Origin: Bacteroidales bacterium UBA6192
GTDB taxonomy: Bacteria > Bacteroidota > Bacteroidia > Bacteroidales > F082
Assembly (NCBI GenBank): GCA_002422725.1
Contig: DITE01000019.1
Coordinates: forward strand, 1 to 64,000
Length of the DNA stretch: 64,000 nt
Direction of reading: 5' to 3'
Made by a program: the position numbers and the translations under genes. Shown here piece after piece: positions 53,401-60,697 of this stretch (position 1 is its first letter; each line of letters opens with the position of its first letter). Under the pieces are notes generated by a model that saw only the letters and a list, made by a program, of their open reading frames with translations, did no database searches and was not told the origin of the DNA.

Positions 53401-54808
53401 CTATTTTAAAATTATTGGCGATCAGTTTCTGAAACTGGCAATGAGCGTAAAGAAAGGCTCGCTCAACTACACCCAGAACAACGGCATGATGTTGCCCGGC
53501 TTCATGCCAGAACCCGATCTGTTGGGATATAATTTTTCCAGCAGAGCCCCGGGTTGGGGCTTTATCCTGGGTAGTGAAACCGATATCCGACAAATGGCTT
53601 CCGACAATGGCTGGATCTCGCGCGATTCGGTGCTCAATCAGGCATATTCAAAACGATTTACCGAGAATCTGGCCTATAAGATCAATATTGAACCCTTGCC
53701 GGGACTGAGGATTGATATCAGCGGTGATAAAACAAGCGGTTTTAATTTTCAGGAATATTACAGAATGGACTCTTCCGGAATTTTCAGGGGATTTTCGCCT
53801 ACCCAGGGCGGCAACTTCAGTATGTCGTTCGGAATGTGGAAAACATCCTTTGTAAAAGTTGGCGAAGATGAAGATTCACCCCTGTTCGACAATATGCTGG
53901 AATACCGGAAAATTATTGCCAACAGATTGGCTTATGGAAATGAGCAATGGATCAACGAAGGCGAAAACTATTATTATGATTCGGTTGGTGCCGGCAATTT
54001 TCCTTATGGCTATGGCCCTGGAGCCCAGGAAGTTTTGATGTATTCTTTTCTGGCAGCATACAAAGGTGATGATCCGGCCGGCATTAGCCTGAACCCATTT
54101 CCAAAACTTCCCATACCAAACTGGACAATAAGTTACAATGGTCTTACCAAAATTCCGGCACTGAAAAATATATTTAAAAACATCAACATTACCCATGGTT
54201 ACAGATCGTCCTATTCCATTAGTTCATGGCGCAGCAATGTTGACTTTGACCCCTTAAATACGACCAAAACCTATTCAAGCACCAATTTATTCATTACCCG
54301 TTACGACATTGGGCAAATAACCATTACTGAACAGTTTTCACCATTGTTTGGAATAGATGTGGCATTTCACAACACATTGACAGCACGGACAGAATACAAG
54401 ATGCAACGCAATCTGACAATGAGTTTTATCAACAATCAGCTTACGGAAGTCAATGGAAGTGAAATAATTATCGGGTCTGGCTACAGAATTAAAAATATTG
54501 CACTGATCATCTCTTCGGTTACCGGTAGTGGCAGAACAGCCAGAACAAACAACGACCTGGTGCTTAAGCTTGATCTTGGATTTAGAAAAGACAAAACTAC
54601 ATTGAGGCGTGTGGACGAAAACAACAGCCAGGTTTCTGCCGGACAAAATCGGATCAACATTTACGTTACTGCCGACTATATGCTCAACGACCGCTTCAAT
54701 ATACAGGCATTCTTCAAGCGCGATATGAGCGATCCTTTTGTTTCATCGCAATTTAAGAACTCGAACACTTTTGCCGGAATTACCATGAGGTTTAACCTTG
54801 CACAATAA
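47489..54808 (+). CDS. sprA: Type IX secretion outer-membrane translocon SprA/Sov
   Basis: This 2439-residue protein is SprA/Sov, the very large 36-strand barrel through which type IX substrates cross the outer membrane. It has a signal peptide (MIRLVKYSFTLMIVAAFAIV ... cleavage near residue 28) and the family region PAIYIGGEAFDRIFGGNTID and IRPQGSAEITFGV near 150. Long beta-rich stretches follow, including FDGEFAHFLPGHSRAVG and YIDDFEGAKSTIDLR. The only good start is TTG at 47489, preceded by AAGGAAGAG; a stop lies five codons upstream. Size is normal for the family. A Pro/Thr/Glu-rich loop lies near 1930-1965. Confidence 0.97.
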   Translation: MIRLVKYSFTLMIVAAFAIVLAGNLSASDRLPESPVPAFLPNTQQPDTTRPPLVYPVPVDQGDPYQELEDHSPFYLKDPPNIKREIVYDPLSGEYVFVSKVGNFEYREPVSMDMKEYRDYDNKKGIRNYWKERTTSTDPQTASSIIPAIYIGGEAFDRIFGGNTIDIRPQGSAEITFGVRSVNREDPQLDVRQRRTTNFDFNQKIQMNVIAKIGDKIEFKTNYNTEATFQFENKLALKYEGKEDEIIKLIEAGNVSMPLNTTLISGSQSLFGIKTKMQFGRTTLTTVFSQQESETKNITVQGGAQTNEFKLSSLDYEENRHFFVNQYFRERYEDALQTLPIVSSDINITKVEVWVTNIGAPVTENRNIVAFTDLGEGKSEWIFNKAIQPTIGPPLPTNRSNNLVSRLDTASIRNINSVTAYLTGDPLNIGKNGYLVPGQDFEKVENARKLSPTEFSFNSKLGFISLNTSLNADQTLAVAYQYTVIGYDSIFQVGEFSDQGINTPNCLAAKLLKSTSINTRMPMWNLMMKNVYSIRAFQVNRDDFTFNILFKGNENGVPTGYFSEGKDEVKGVPLIHLMNLDNLNQQTNPVKGGDGVFDFLDNAATGGGTINSSNGRIYFTVLEPFGSHIRKNIFADDPDLANKYAYDSLYTLTKAGAEQFPEKNKFILEGFYKSQSGSEINLNALNVPQGSVRVTAGGVPLSENVDYTVDYTLGRVRIINEGILSSGTPINISLESNTMFAIQQKRMMGLRVDHEINKDFKIGGTLLNLHERPLTQKVNYGDDPISNTIYGLDMSYRTQSRWLTKMIDKIPGISTKEISRINFDGEFAHFLPGHSRAVGKTGTSYIDDFEGAKSTIDLRQPNTWFLASTPQGQLDAFPEAGPGSQLNYGKNRAKLAWYIIDPLFYDRFGTLRPGNVDKNELSKNSVRQVLETEVFPNKQLPSGIPTNIAVLNLAYYPSERGPYNFDVLPNTYSRGINQQGFLESPETRWGGIMRRIESTDFEATNIEYIEFWMMDPFTEDPDNAGDLYINLGDISEDILRDGRKFYENGLPTSEVVENVDTTIWGRVPTIQALVESFSSIGGSRQFQDVGYDGLRDLDERSFHAPNFLDIIRDQFGAQSEAYQNALEDPSADNFQYFRGSQLDSDSRYSSILERYKNFNGPDGNSPTDDQNPENYPTSATSMPNVEDINRDNTLSEAERYFQYRIRLDPNKMVVGENFIADIQEAVGIPLSNGEVGEVKWYQFKIPLNQPERIVGSIQDFRSIRFIRMFFNGFEKPIVARFATLELVRGEWRKYRYNLESPGEYLVNDDANGTRFDIAAVNIEENGRREPIPYVVPPGIDREINYGTTSLVQLNEQSMQFTVDNLLDGDARAAFKTTDFDFRQYKKLKMYVHAEKLIEAENLEYGDLTVFIRLGNDFTENYYEYEIPLSFTPWGTTYLDAEAIWPESNRFEIDLEQLVSVKQNRNIAMRDPNSDIRLNYPYIEYIGDHIVKVLGSPSISDINGIMIGVRNPKRLSISSNDDGNSKSAIIWVNELRVSDFDNKGGWAATARVETMLADVGRVVVSGAHSSPGFGSLDMKVNETARQATTSFDIATDIDLGKFLPAKTGVKIPMHIDYGESHIKPEYNPLDPDIKLKDDLDSYATKSQKDSLSRIVKDYTQRKNINFINVRKVRVGNASPPKIYDIENLSVSYAYSEIYQRNIDLEFDLRKNYRGGIGYNFSNSPKIVQPFNKAGWARKPAFQLIKDFNFYYLPKNFAFRTDMNRSNNNKKFRNKSEGDIITYPISAKTWTWNRNYDLKFDLTKGLTFDFSAGANAYIYEPSGNPERGSEEWKLNRDTIMDEIYRFGSKSNYNQIVKLNYTIPINKIPIFNWITATAGYQGTFTWTASPLSVQDRIGNTIANQNTKQLNGNLDLVKLYNKINYLKGLNTPAKGARGSGPTPRSIDQMKRPERTNPEQTAETPADSLASGPRVNYFKIIGDQFLKLAMSVKKGSLNYTQNNGMMLPGFMPEPDLLGYNFSSRAPGWGFILGSETDIRQMASDNGWISRDSVLNQAYSKRFTENLAYKINIEPLPGLRIDISGDKTSGFNFQEYYRMDSSGIFRGFSPTQGGNFSMSFGMWKTSFVKVGEDEDSPLFDNMLEYRKIIANRLAYGNEQWINEGENYYYDSVGAGNFPYGYGPGAQEVLMYSFLAAYKGDDPAGISLNPFPKLPIPNWTISYNGLTKIPALKNIFKNINITHGYRSSYSISSWRSNVDFDPLNTTKTYSSTNLFITRYDIGQITITEQFSPLFGIDVAFHNTLTARTEYKMQRNLTMSFINNQLTEVNGSEIIIGSGYRIKNIALIISSVTGSGRTARTNNDLVLKLDLGFRKDKTTLRRVDENNSQVSAGQNRINIYVTADYMLNDRFNIQAFFKRDMSDPFVSSQFKNSNTFAGITMRFNLAQ

Positions 54809-54888
54809 TACCTGTATTCCTGCCTTTTTCAGGAAATTTAACATAGAATATTCACACAAATATATCATGACGTGTCTCGAAAAACCCG

Positions 54889-54896
54889 TATATTTG
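54889..54896 (+). promoter_or_regulatory. Putative -7 element for gcvH
   Basis: TATATTTG matches TAnnTTTG and would start transcription about 20 nt before the gcvH ATG. No -33 TTG seen at usual spacing. Between sprA and this site only a weak hairpin (TTCCTG...CAGGAA, 54817-54835) without a T run is visible. Confidence 0.45.
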
Positions 54897-54922
54897 ACCC
54901 ATGATACTTTAAAACAAAACTT

Positions 54923-55303
54923 ATGAATATCCCATCAAATCTTAAGTACACCAAAGACCACGAATGGATTAGTGTCGAAGGAGACCTGGCCATTGTTGGC
55001 ATCACCGATTTTGCACAGAAAGAACTGGGCGACATTGTATTCATTGAAGTGGAAACCCTTGATGAAACCCTCGATGCTGAAGAAACTTTCGGCACAATTG
55101 AGGCTGTTAAAACAGTGTCGGATATGTTTATGCCGGTGAGCGGAACTGTTACCGAATTCAACGAAGCGCTGGCCGATGCACCCGAAACTGTCAACAAAGA
55201 CCCTTACGGAAAAGGATGGATCATTAAGATTAAAATGTCTGATGCATCAGAACTCAACAATCTTCTTGATGCCAATGCTTACAAATCCTTAATCGAAGGT
55301 TAA
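54923..55303 (+). CDS. gcvH: Glycine cleavage system H protein
   Basis: This 126-residue protein carries lipoate on Lys63 in GTIEAVKTVSDMFMPVSG and shuttles the aminomethyl group between the P, T and L proteins. The N-terminal NLKYTKDHEWI and C-terminal NKDPYGKGWIIKIK are typical. Length is standard. The other gcv genes are not here. It heads a small run, gcvH, vanZ-like and tonB, on the + strand. Confidence 0.97.
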   Translation: MNIPSNLKYTKDHEWISVEGDLAIVGITDFAQKELGDIVFIEVETLDETLDAEETFGTIEAVKTVSDMFMPVSGTVTEFNEALADAPETVNKDPYGKGWIIKIKMSDASELNNLLDANAYKSLIEG

Positions 55304-55318
55304 ACCAACCTTATACAT

Positions 55319-55732
55319 TTGAAGGCATTTATCCGATTTCAATGGCCGGGAATTCTGTGGGGTATTTTCATACTCGTACTCACAGGAGTTCCCGGCAATT
55401 ATTTCCCTCAGATCGTTTCATTCTGGGATTGGCTTAGCCCCGATAAAGCTGTGCACCTGTTTATCTTTGGTGTTTTTACTTTTTTGGTGCTTCTGGGCCA
55501 CCGCAAACAATATCCCGGCAGCAGAATTCGTTATAAGCCTGTTAGTCTGGTGTTGATTCTCGGAGTGTTATACAGCGGACTCACCGAAGTTCTTCAGTCA
55601 CATCTTTTTTTGGGACGGGATGGTAATATTTTCGATTTTCTGGCCAATGTGATTGGCTGCCTAATAGGCGCTTTGCTTTTTTATCTGCTCTATCGAAAAA
55701 AAGGAACAAATAACCATCAATTTGTCGAATAA
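55319..55732 (+). CDS. VanZ family membrane protein
   Basis: This 137-residue protein has four membrane helices (about 9-25, 40-58, 75-95 and 105-128) and VanZ-like features: SPDKAVHLFIFGVFTFLVLL and LSGLTEVLQ-like YSGLTEVLQSHLFLGRDGN with the conserved DGNIFDFLANVIG. The start is TTG at 55319, 15 bp after gcvH. VanZ-like proteins of this short type have no settled role. It is followed by tonB after 57 bp. Confidence 0.88.
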   Translation: MKAFIRFQWPGILWGIFILVLTGVPGNYFPQIVSFWDWLSPDKAVHLFIFGVFTFLVLLGHRKQYPGSRIRYKPVSLVLILGVLYSGLTEVLQSHLFLGRDGNIFDFLANVIGCLIGALLFYLLYRKKGTNNHQFVE

Positions 55733-55789
55733 TTACTAATTTAGCCCCGCCATTGGTTTAAGGTTTAATCCACGTAAAATACATGAGTT

Positions 55790-56464
55790 ATGGAAACTAA
55801 AAAATCACCTAAAGCTGACCTCGAAGACAAAAAGGTTCTTTTTACTCAGATAGGTCTGATTATTGCCCTTGCCATTGTTTTTCTGGCATTTGAATATCGT
55901 AGCTACGATGCGCTCTCGCTTGATCTGACACAAAGGGTAGCCGAAGATATTCCGGAAGAAATTATCCCGATTACCGAGCAGAAATTCACCCCTCCACCAC
56001 CTCCGCCTCCACAGCAGGTAACGGTTCTTGAGATCGTTGAAGATGACGTTGAAGTGGATGATATTGACATTAATGTCGACGTTGACCAGAAAACTGTAAT
56101 CGAAGTGTATGTTCCGCCAGCACGCGATGAAGAAGAAATTTCGGAAACTGAAATCTTTACCGTGGTTGAATCAATGCCCGAATTTCCGGGTGGTGCAGCT
56201 AAGATGATGGAATTTATCGCCAAAAACATCAAATACCCCCCCATGGCCCGCGAAAGCGGTATTCAGGGTCGTGTGTTTGTTAATTTTGTTGTTGAACCCG
56301 ATGGAAAAGTATCCAATGTGAAAGTACTTCGTGGTATTGGCGGTGGTTGCGATGAAGAAGCCATCAGGGTTGTGAATAACATGCCAAAATGGACTCCGGG
56401 TCGTCAGCGCGGAAAAGCAGTCAGGGTTTCGTTTAACCTTCCAGTTCGCTTTACCCTGCAGTAA
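55790..56464 (+). CDS. Energy transducer TonB
   Basis: This 224-residue protein has a short cytoplasmic N-terminus, one membrane helix (about 18-38), a proline-rich spacer (PPPPPPPQQ near 65), an acidic stretch (VDDIDINVDVDQ), and a C-terminal TonB domain (about 130-224; MPEFPGGAAKMMEFIAKNIK, YPPMARESGIQGRVFVNFVV). It passes proton-motive force to outer-membrane receptors. Genomes of this group have several such genes; exbB/exbD are not nearby. A strong terminator follows. Confidence 0.93.
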   Translation: METKKSPKADLEDKKVLFTQIGLIIALAIVFLAFEYRSYDALSLDLTQRVAEDIPEEIIPITEQKFTPPPPPPPQQVTVLEIVEDDVEVDDIDINVDVDQKTVIEVYVPPARDEEEISETEIFTVVESMPEFPGGAAKMMEFIAKNIKYPPMARESGIQGRVFVNFVVEPDGKVSNVKVLRGIGGGCDEEAIRVVNNMPKWTPGRQRGKAVRVSFNLPVRFTLQ

Positions 56465-56485
56465 GAACTGCCTGAAAAAACATTC

Positions 56486-56515
56486 AAAAGCGCTTCAATG
56501 AAGCGCTTTTTTTTT
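56486..56515 (+). terminator. Strong terminator after tonB, shared region with uvrC end
   Basis: AAAAGCGCTTC (56486-56496) pairs perfectly with GAAGCGCTTTT (56500-56510), 11 bp with a 3-nt loop, followed by T to 56515. On the minus strand it follows the uvrC stop directly, with four T, so it may act in both directions. Confidence 0.92.
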
Positions 56516-58352
56516 ATCTGTCAGCATCCCGTCTTTCGGCAAAGTAATCGACCACTATTTTTGCTTTTGCTTTTCCGATAATCGCAGCTATCTCGTCAAA
56601 GCCGGTCTGACTTATGTTCTTCACCGATTTCAACTTCCACAGAAGTTTTTGGGCTGTGTTGTAGCCAATTCCTTCAATCTCGGTCAACGTGGTTTTAATA
56701 AGTCCCTTTTCAAATTTCTTCCGGTGGTGGGTAATCCCGAATCGGTGGGCTTCGTCGCGCAATTGCTGGATGAGTTTGAGCGATTCGGAACGCTTGTCAA
56801 TGTAAATGGGAAGTGAATCATCGGGAAAATAAATCTCTTCGAGCCGCTTTGCAATGCCAATGATGGCAATACGGCCACGCAAATCAAGCTTTTCGAGCGC
56901 TGCAACAGCGGCACTCAACTGCCCCTTGCCCCCATCAATCACGATAAGCTGTGGCAAGGCTTTCCCCTCATTCAGCAAACGCTGGTATCTCCTGAAAACA
57001 ATCTCTTCCATCGAAGCAAAATCGTCAGGTCCTTCAACAGTTTTGATGTTAAAATGCCGGTATTCCGCTTTGTTGGGTTTTGCCTGCACAAATTGCACCA
57101 TGGCTGCCACGGCATAATCGCCCTGAAAATTGGAATTATCAAAGCACTCAATAATCCCGGGCAGCGCAGGAAGCCGCAAATCGTCTTTCAACTGATTCAA
57201 TACCCGCTTCTGGTGGCGTTCGGGGTCAACAAGGGTGCGTTGCTTCTCGATTTCCATTTTGAAATGCAGGGCATTGCGTTCCGAAAGCTCCAGCAACTTC
57301 TTCTTGTCGCCCCGTTGCGGAACAATATATTTCACCCCATCCATGTCGAAGCCCGGGTGAAAGGGGATAATAATTTCTGCAGACTCACTGCCAAAGCGCT
57401 GCCGCAACTCAGTAATGGCCAGAATAAGCAGCTCCTGCGGGCTTTCATCCAGCTTCTTCCGCATCTCAACGGAGTGAGATTGAACAACAGCTCCCTGAAC
57501 AACCTTCAGATAATTTACCCAGGCTGTGGCGGGTTCATCGATAATTGAGCAAACATCAACATCACTGATATTTGAACTTACAATAGTTGATTTTGCGCGA
57601 TACTTCTCCAGCAAATCGAGCTTATCCTTGATCAACTGGGCTTTCTCAAACTCCATTTCCCTGGCGTAAAGCATCATTCTGTTTTTCAGCTGACGAACAA
57701 CCAAAGCGATGTTTCCTTTGATTATCTCTCTGATTTCCTGTATCATTACGCCATAGTCCTGTATTGACTGCAAACCCTCACAGGGTCCTTTGCAGTTTCC
57801 GATATGATACTCCAGGCATATTTTGAACCTGCCTTCCTGAATGGAACTTTCGGTGAGGTTGAGCCTGCATGAGCGCACCGGATAAAGCTGGCGGATGAGT
57901 TCGAGCAAGGTGTGCATCATACGCACCGAAGCATAGGGCCCGTAATACTCCGATTGGTTGCGGATCAGATTGCGCGTCGGGAAAATTCGTGGAAAGGCTT
58001 CGTTTGTGATGCAAATCCATGGAAACGACTTATCATCCTTGAGCAAAACATTGTAACGGGGTTGATGCTTTTTGATCAGATTGTTTTCCAGCAACAGGGC
58101 GTCTGATTCCGAATCAACAACAATAAATTGAATATCAACAATTTTACGTACGAGCACTTTTAGTTTGCCCGTTTGTGCCTTGCCGAAATAGCTGCCAACC
58201 CTCTTGTACAGATTCTTTGCTTTCCCTACATAGATGATTGTTCCGCTTTCATCAAAATACTGATAAACACCGGGGTTGTGCGGTATGGAGCGTACCAGGT
58301 CACTTATTTTTTCCGGGATTTCCGGTTGTTGCATATGCTCTTCGGCAGACAC
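56514..58352 (-). CDS. uvrC: Excinuclease ABC subunit C
   Basis: This 612-residue protein makes both cuts around damaged DNA bound by UvrB. The N-terminal GIY-YIG nuclease (about 20-100) is visible as NPGVYQYFDESGTIIYVGKA. A UVR helix pair (about 205-240; YAREMEFEKAQLIKDKLDL) binds UvrB. The RNase H-like nuclease domain has IECFDNSNFQGDYAVAAMV and LIVIDGGKGQLSAA, and the C-terminus has helix-hairpin-helix motifs (IEGIGYNTAQKLLWKLKS). Length is normal. It is the last gene of the TPR-thiL-uvrC run, 24 bp after thiL. Confidence 0.97.
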   Translation of the reverse strand: MSAEEHMQQPEIPEKISDLVRSIPHNPGVYQYFDESGTIIYVGKAKNLYKRVGSYFGKAQTGKLKVLVRKIVDIQFIVVDSESDALLLENNLIKKHQPRYNVLLKDDKSFPWICITNEAFPRIFPTRNLIRNQSEYYGPYASVRMMHTLLELIRQLYPVRSCRLNLTESSIQEGRFKICLEYHIGNCKGPCEGLQSIQDYGVMIQEIREIIKGNIALVVRQLKNRMMLYAREMEFEKAQLIKDKLDLLEKYRAKSTIVSSNISDVDVCSIIDEPATAWVNYLKVVQGAVVQSHSVEMRKKLDESPQELLILAITELRQRFGSESAEIIIPFHPGFDMDGVKYIVPQRGDKKKLLELSERNALHFKMEIEKQRTLVDPERHQKRVLNQLKDDLRLPALPGIIECFDNSNFQGDYAVAAMVQFVQAKPNKAEYRHFNIKTVEGPDDFASMEEIVFRRYQRLLNEGKALPQLIVIDGGKGQLSAAVAALEKLDLRGRIAIIGIAKRLEEIYFPDDSLPIYIDKRSESLKLIQQLRDEAHRFGITHHRKKFEKGLIKTTLTEIEGIGYNTAQKLLWKLKSVKNISQTGFDEIAAIIGKAKAKIVVDYFAERRDADR

Positions 58353-58376
58353 CTCAATAATTCCCCTTTTCGTTTA

Positions 58377-59435
58377 TCAACTTAACTCTTCATGTCTTAA
58401 TCCATCCCAGCCCTGGGCTTTGAGCGGGATGATCTGATCATCGATTGTCAGCATCACCGCTTCGCCCGATGTTGCTGTCATATGACCAATAACCGTGATG
58501 GCTTCAATTTGTCTGATTTTTTCAAAATCAGCCTGCCTGATTGTAAACAGCAATTCATAATCTTCGCCCCCGTTTAAGGCAGCAACTGAAGGAACCATCC
58601 GAAACTCTTCCGCCACCCTGATGGTGGTCGGATCCATCGGTATCTTGGTTTCGAAAATGCGGCAACCGAGTGATGAAGCTTTGCACAGATGCAGAATTTC
58701 CGACGCCAGACCATCCGAAATGTCGATCATGGAGGTGGGGACAACTCCCGCCTTTTCGAGTTCGTCGACAATATCCATGCGTGCTTCGGGCTTAAGTTGT
58801 CGTGAAAGCACATAATCGAAACCATCCAGATCAGGCTGAATACTCGGGTCGGCTCTGAAAACCGCTTTTTCGCGTTCGAGCAACAACAGTCCCATGTAAG
58901 CACCACCCAGATCGCCGCTTACACACACCAGATCATTTTCGGATGCACCGGAACGGTAACAGATTCGTTCGGTGGTGCACTGTCCGATCACCGTGGCCGA
59001 AATAAACAATCCCGAATTACTTGAGGTTGTGTCACCTCCCACCAGATCAACCTGATAGGCATCGCAGGCGAGCCGTATCCCTTCATACAATTCTTCGATG
59101 GCCTCGACCGAAAACCTGTTTGACACAGCAATACCAACCAAGAGTTGTTTTGGCCTGGCATTCATGGCAGCCATATCCGAGAAATTCACCACAGCAAGCT
59201 TGTATCCAAGATGTTTTAAAGGAGTATACATCAGGTCGAAATGTATGCCTTCCACAAGCAGGTCTTTCGACACTATTGTCTGAAACCCGCTATTATCAAT
59301 CACTGCGGCATCATCGCCAACCCCTTTCACCGACGAAGGATTCACCAGGCTGCATTTTTCGGTGAGCAAATCAATCAGTGCAAACTCACCAAGTTCAGAT
59401 AATTCGGTTCGCTGTTCGTTCTCCATTTCGATCAT
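58377..59435 (-). CDS. thiL: Thiamine-monophosphate kinase
   Basis: This 352-residue protein phosphorylates thiamine monophosphate to the diphosphate cofactor. It has the N-terminal GVGDDAAVIDNS, the Mg-binding LVEGIHFDLMYTPLKHLGYK and NFSDMAAMNARPKQLLVGI, DLVGGDTTSSNSGLFIS near 127, and MIDISDGLASEIL near 240. Either of two close ATG codons (59435, 59426) could start it. It lies 37 bp after the TPR lipoprotein and 24 bp before uvrC. No other thiamine genes are here. Confidence 0.95.
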   Translation of the reverse strand: MIEMENEQRTELSELGEFALIDLLTEKCSLVNPSSVKGVGDDAAVIDNSGFQTIVSKDLLVEGIHFDLMYTPLKHLGYKLAVVNFSDMAAMNARPKQLLVGIAVSNRFSVEAIEELYEGIRLACDAYQVDLVGGDTTSSNSGLFISATVIGQCTTERICYRSGASENDLVCVSGDLGGAYMGLLLLEREKAVFRADPSIQPDLDGFDYVLSRQLKPEARMDIVDELEKAGVVPTSMIDISDGLASEILHLCKASSLGCRIFETKIPMDPTTIRVAEEFRMVPSVAALNGGEDYELLFTIRQADFEKIRQIEAITVIGHMTATSGEAVMLTIDDQIIPLKAQGWDGLRHEELS

Positions 59436-59472
59436 AACAGGATATGAATAAAATTGTTAATACTGTTTTTAT

Positions 59473-60366
59473 TTAATTTTTCATGCGCTGGCGATAATAC
59501 TCTGTTTGTTTCTCATCGCCAAAACGCGCGTAAATATTGTGCAGATAGAGGGCATATTCCGGACCGGGTTCGATAGCAAACAGACGTTTGAAATACCCCA
59601 GTGCAATTTTCATGTCATCGGTTGCCTTTTCGAGTTCTTTGGTCAGCCTCGCGTACTGTTTATGAGTTTTGTTCGCTTCATAGGCTTTCATTTCCCTGTT
59701 GTAGCGATCTTCGGCCAGCTGATAGTAGCGCCGGGCCTCCCAATCGAGGGCTACTACGTTCTTGTCGTTGATGCGGAGTAATTCCTGTGCTATGGCATTG
59801 CAGGCTTCATCGCGGCCCAGTTTGCTGTTTGCCTGAAAGTAGAGGCTCCACATTTTCTCTGTCCTGACGGAGTCGTCCATCCTGTCCCACAAGGCAACAG
59901 CCATTTCGGCCTGTTCGCTCACCACACTCAGCTCAAACAAGCGGGCGCGGTGCAGCAGGGCTTCCTGGCTTACCGGGAACAAGTTGTCGAGAGGCTCGAG
60001 CATCATCAGCTCCTTCGACACATTCCCTTCGTGGCGGTATCTTGATGCCAGCTCGGAATACACCGAAGGACTTGCTGTGTTGTGATACACTGCCAATTTG
60101 AAGTATGACTCTGACAAGGCCAAATCCCCGAGGCAAGAGGCTGACCAGCCGGCTTTTTCATAGGCCGGACAGGACGACATTGTTTTGCTTTGTTCGCAGC
60201 CTGCCACCAATTTCTCATACAGGGCTAATGCTGTTGCACAATCGCCCGACCTGAAGGCAAGTTCAGCCATTTCGGTCTGTTTCACCACATTTTGGGTGCT
60301 GACGCATGAGGCGAATAAGGCCAAAATGACCACTAACCCTCCCCCTATCCTGAAAAATACACTCAT
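59473..60366 (-). CDS. TPR-repeat lipoprotein
   Basis: This 297-residue protein has a lipoprotein signal with Cys21 (MSVFFRIGGGLVVILALFASC) followed by TPR-like helix pairs (MAELAFRSGDCATALALYEK; YFKLAVYHNTASPSVYSELA; YFKRLFAIEPGPEYALYLHN). I chose ATG 60366 because it gives the lipobox and because the promoter lies directly upstream; a longer frame to 60405 would overlap the promoter. Function is unknown; TPRs suggest protein contacts at the inner face of the outer membrane. It is the first gene before thiL and uvrC. Confidence 0.85.
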   Translation of the reverse strand: MSVFFRIGGGLVVILALFASCVSTQNVVKQTEMAELAFRSGDCATALALYEKLVAGCEQSKTMSSCPAYEKAGWSASCLGDLALSESYFKLAVYHNTASPSVYSELASRYRHEGNVSKELMMLEPLDNLFPVSQEALLHRARLFELSVVSEQAEMAVALWDRMDDSVRTEKMWSLYFQANSKLGRDEACNAIAQELLRINDKNVVALDWEARRYYQLAEDRYNREMKAYEANKTHKQYARLTKELEKATDDMKIALGYFKRLFAIEPGPEYALYLHNIYARFGDEKQTEYYRQRMKN

Positions 60367-60371
60367 ATTGG

Positions 60372-60405
60372 CAAAAGTACAGCTTTTATTGGTTTTGCCC
60401 TGCAA
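60372..60405 (-). promoter_or_regulatory. Promoter of the TPR-thiL-uvrC unit
   Basis: On the minus strand TTG (60405-60403), 23-nt spacer, TACTTTTG (60379-60372). The last base is only 5 nt before the ATG at 60366, so the transcript would start at or within a few bases of the start codon: a leaderless mRNA candidate. Confidence 0.58.
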
Positions 60406-60520
60406 GCTGGTGTCTGACGAAGTAAAAGCCAGGTTTCCTATCCGGGACGAATGGCATCACAGCGTTTCTTCTTTATCATTTCAAACACAGGAGGCACAGC
60501 AAAATAAATTATCGAAATCG

Positions 60521-60550
60521 TTTGCAAATCTGGTGGATTTCATAACTTTA
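60521..60550 (+). promoter_or_regulatory. Putative promoter upstream of the cassette lipoprotein gene
   Basis: TTTG (60521-60524), 18-nt spacer, TAACTTTA (60543-60550, one mismatch to TAnnTTTG). It overlaps the direct repeat at 60534. It would give a ~140-nt leader before the GTG at 60698. The remaining parts of 60406-60697 are AT-rich with no gene seen. Confidence 0.4.
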
Positions 60551-60553
60551 CGG
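60534..60553 (+). repeat. 20-nt direct repeat, left copy
   Basis: TGGATTTCATAACTTTACGG occurs here and again at 61534-61553, exactly 1000 bp further on. The sequence after each copy also shares short blocks (TTATTGATTA; GTGGA-A-ATATGCGC versus GTGGAGATATACGC), so the two are diverged copies of a ~130-bp leader segment. Confidence 0.75.
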
Positions 60554-60672
60554 CTGGATAGTTATAACATGAGGTAAACGTTATATACGTTTGTCAATGT
60601 ATAGTTTATTGATTATTAATGAATTGTTGATTAAGTGGAGATATACGCAATAGACTTATGGATAGCAACGAG

Positions 60673-60686
60673 TTATAGGGCATTTT
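60673..60686 (+). repeat. Inverted repeat, left end of the cassette-like gene
   Basis: TTATAGGGCATTTT here is mirrored by AAAACGCCCTATAA at 61368-61381, 13 of 14 positions pairing. The pair encloses only the lipoprotein gene: 11 bp before its start codon and 1 bp after its stop. Confidence 0.65.
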
Positions 60687-60697
60687 AAAAGACAACA

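Noticed and set aside
54817..54835. Terminator after sprA (TTCCTG...CAGGAA)
   Set aside because: Only a 6-bp stem with no T run after it; too weak to call.
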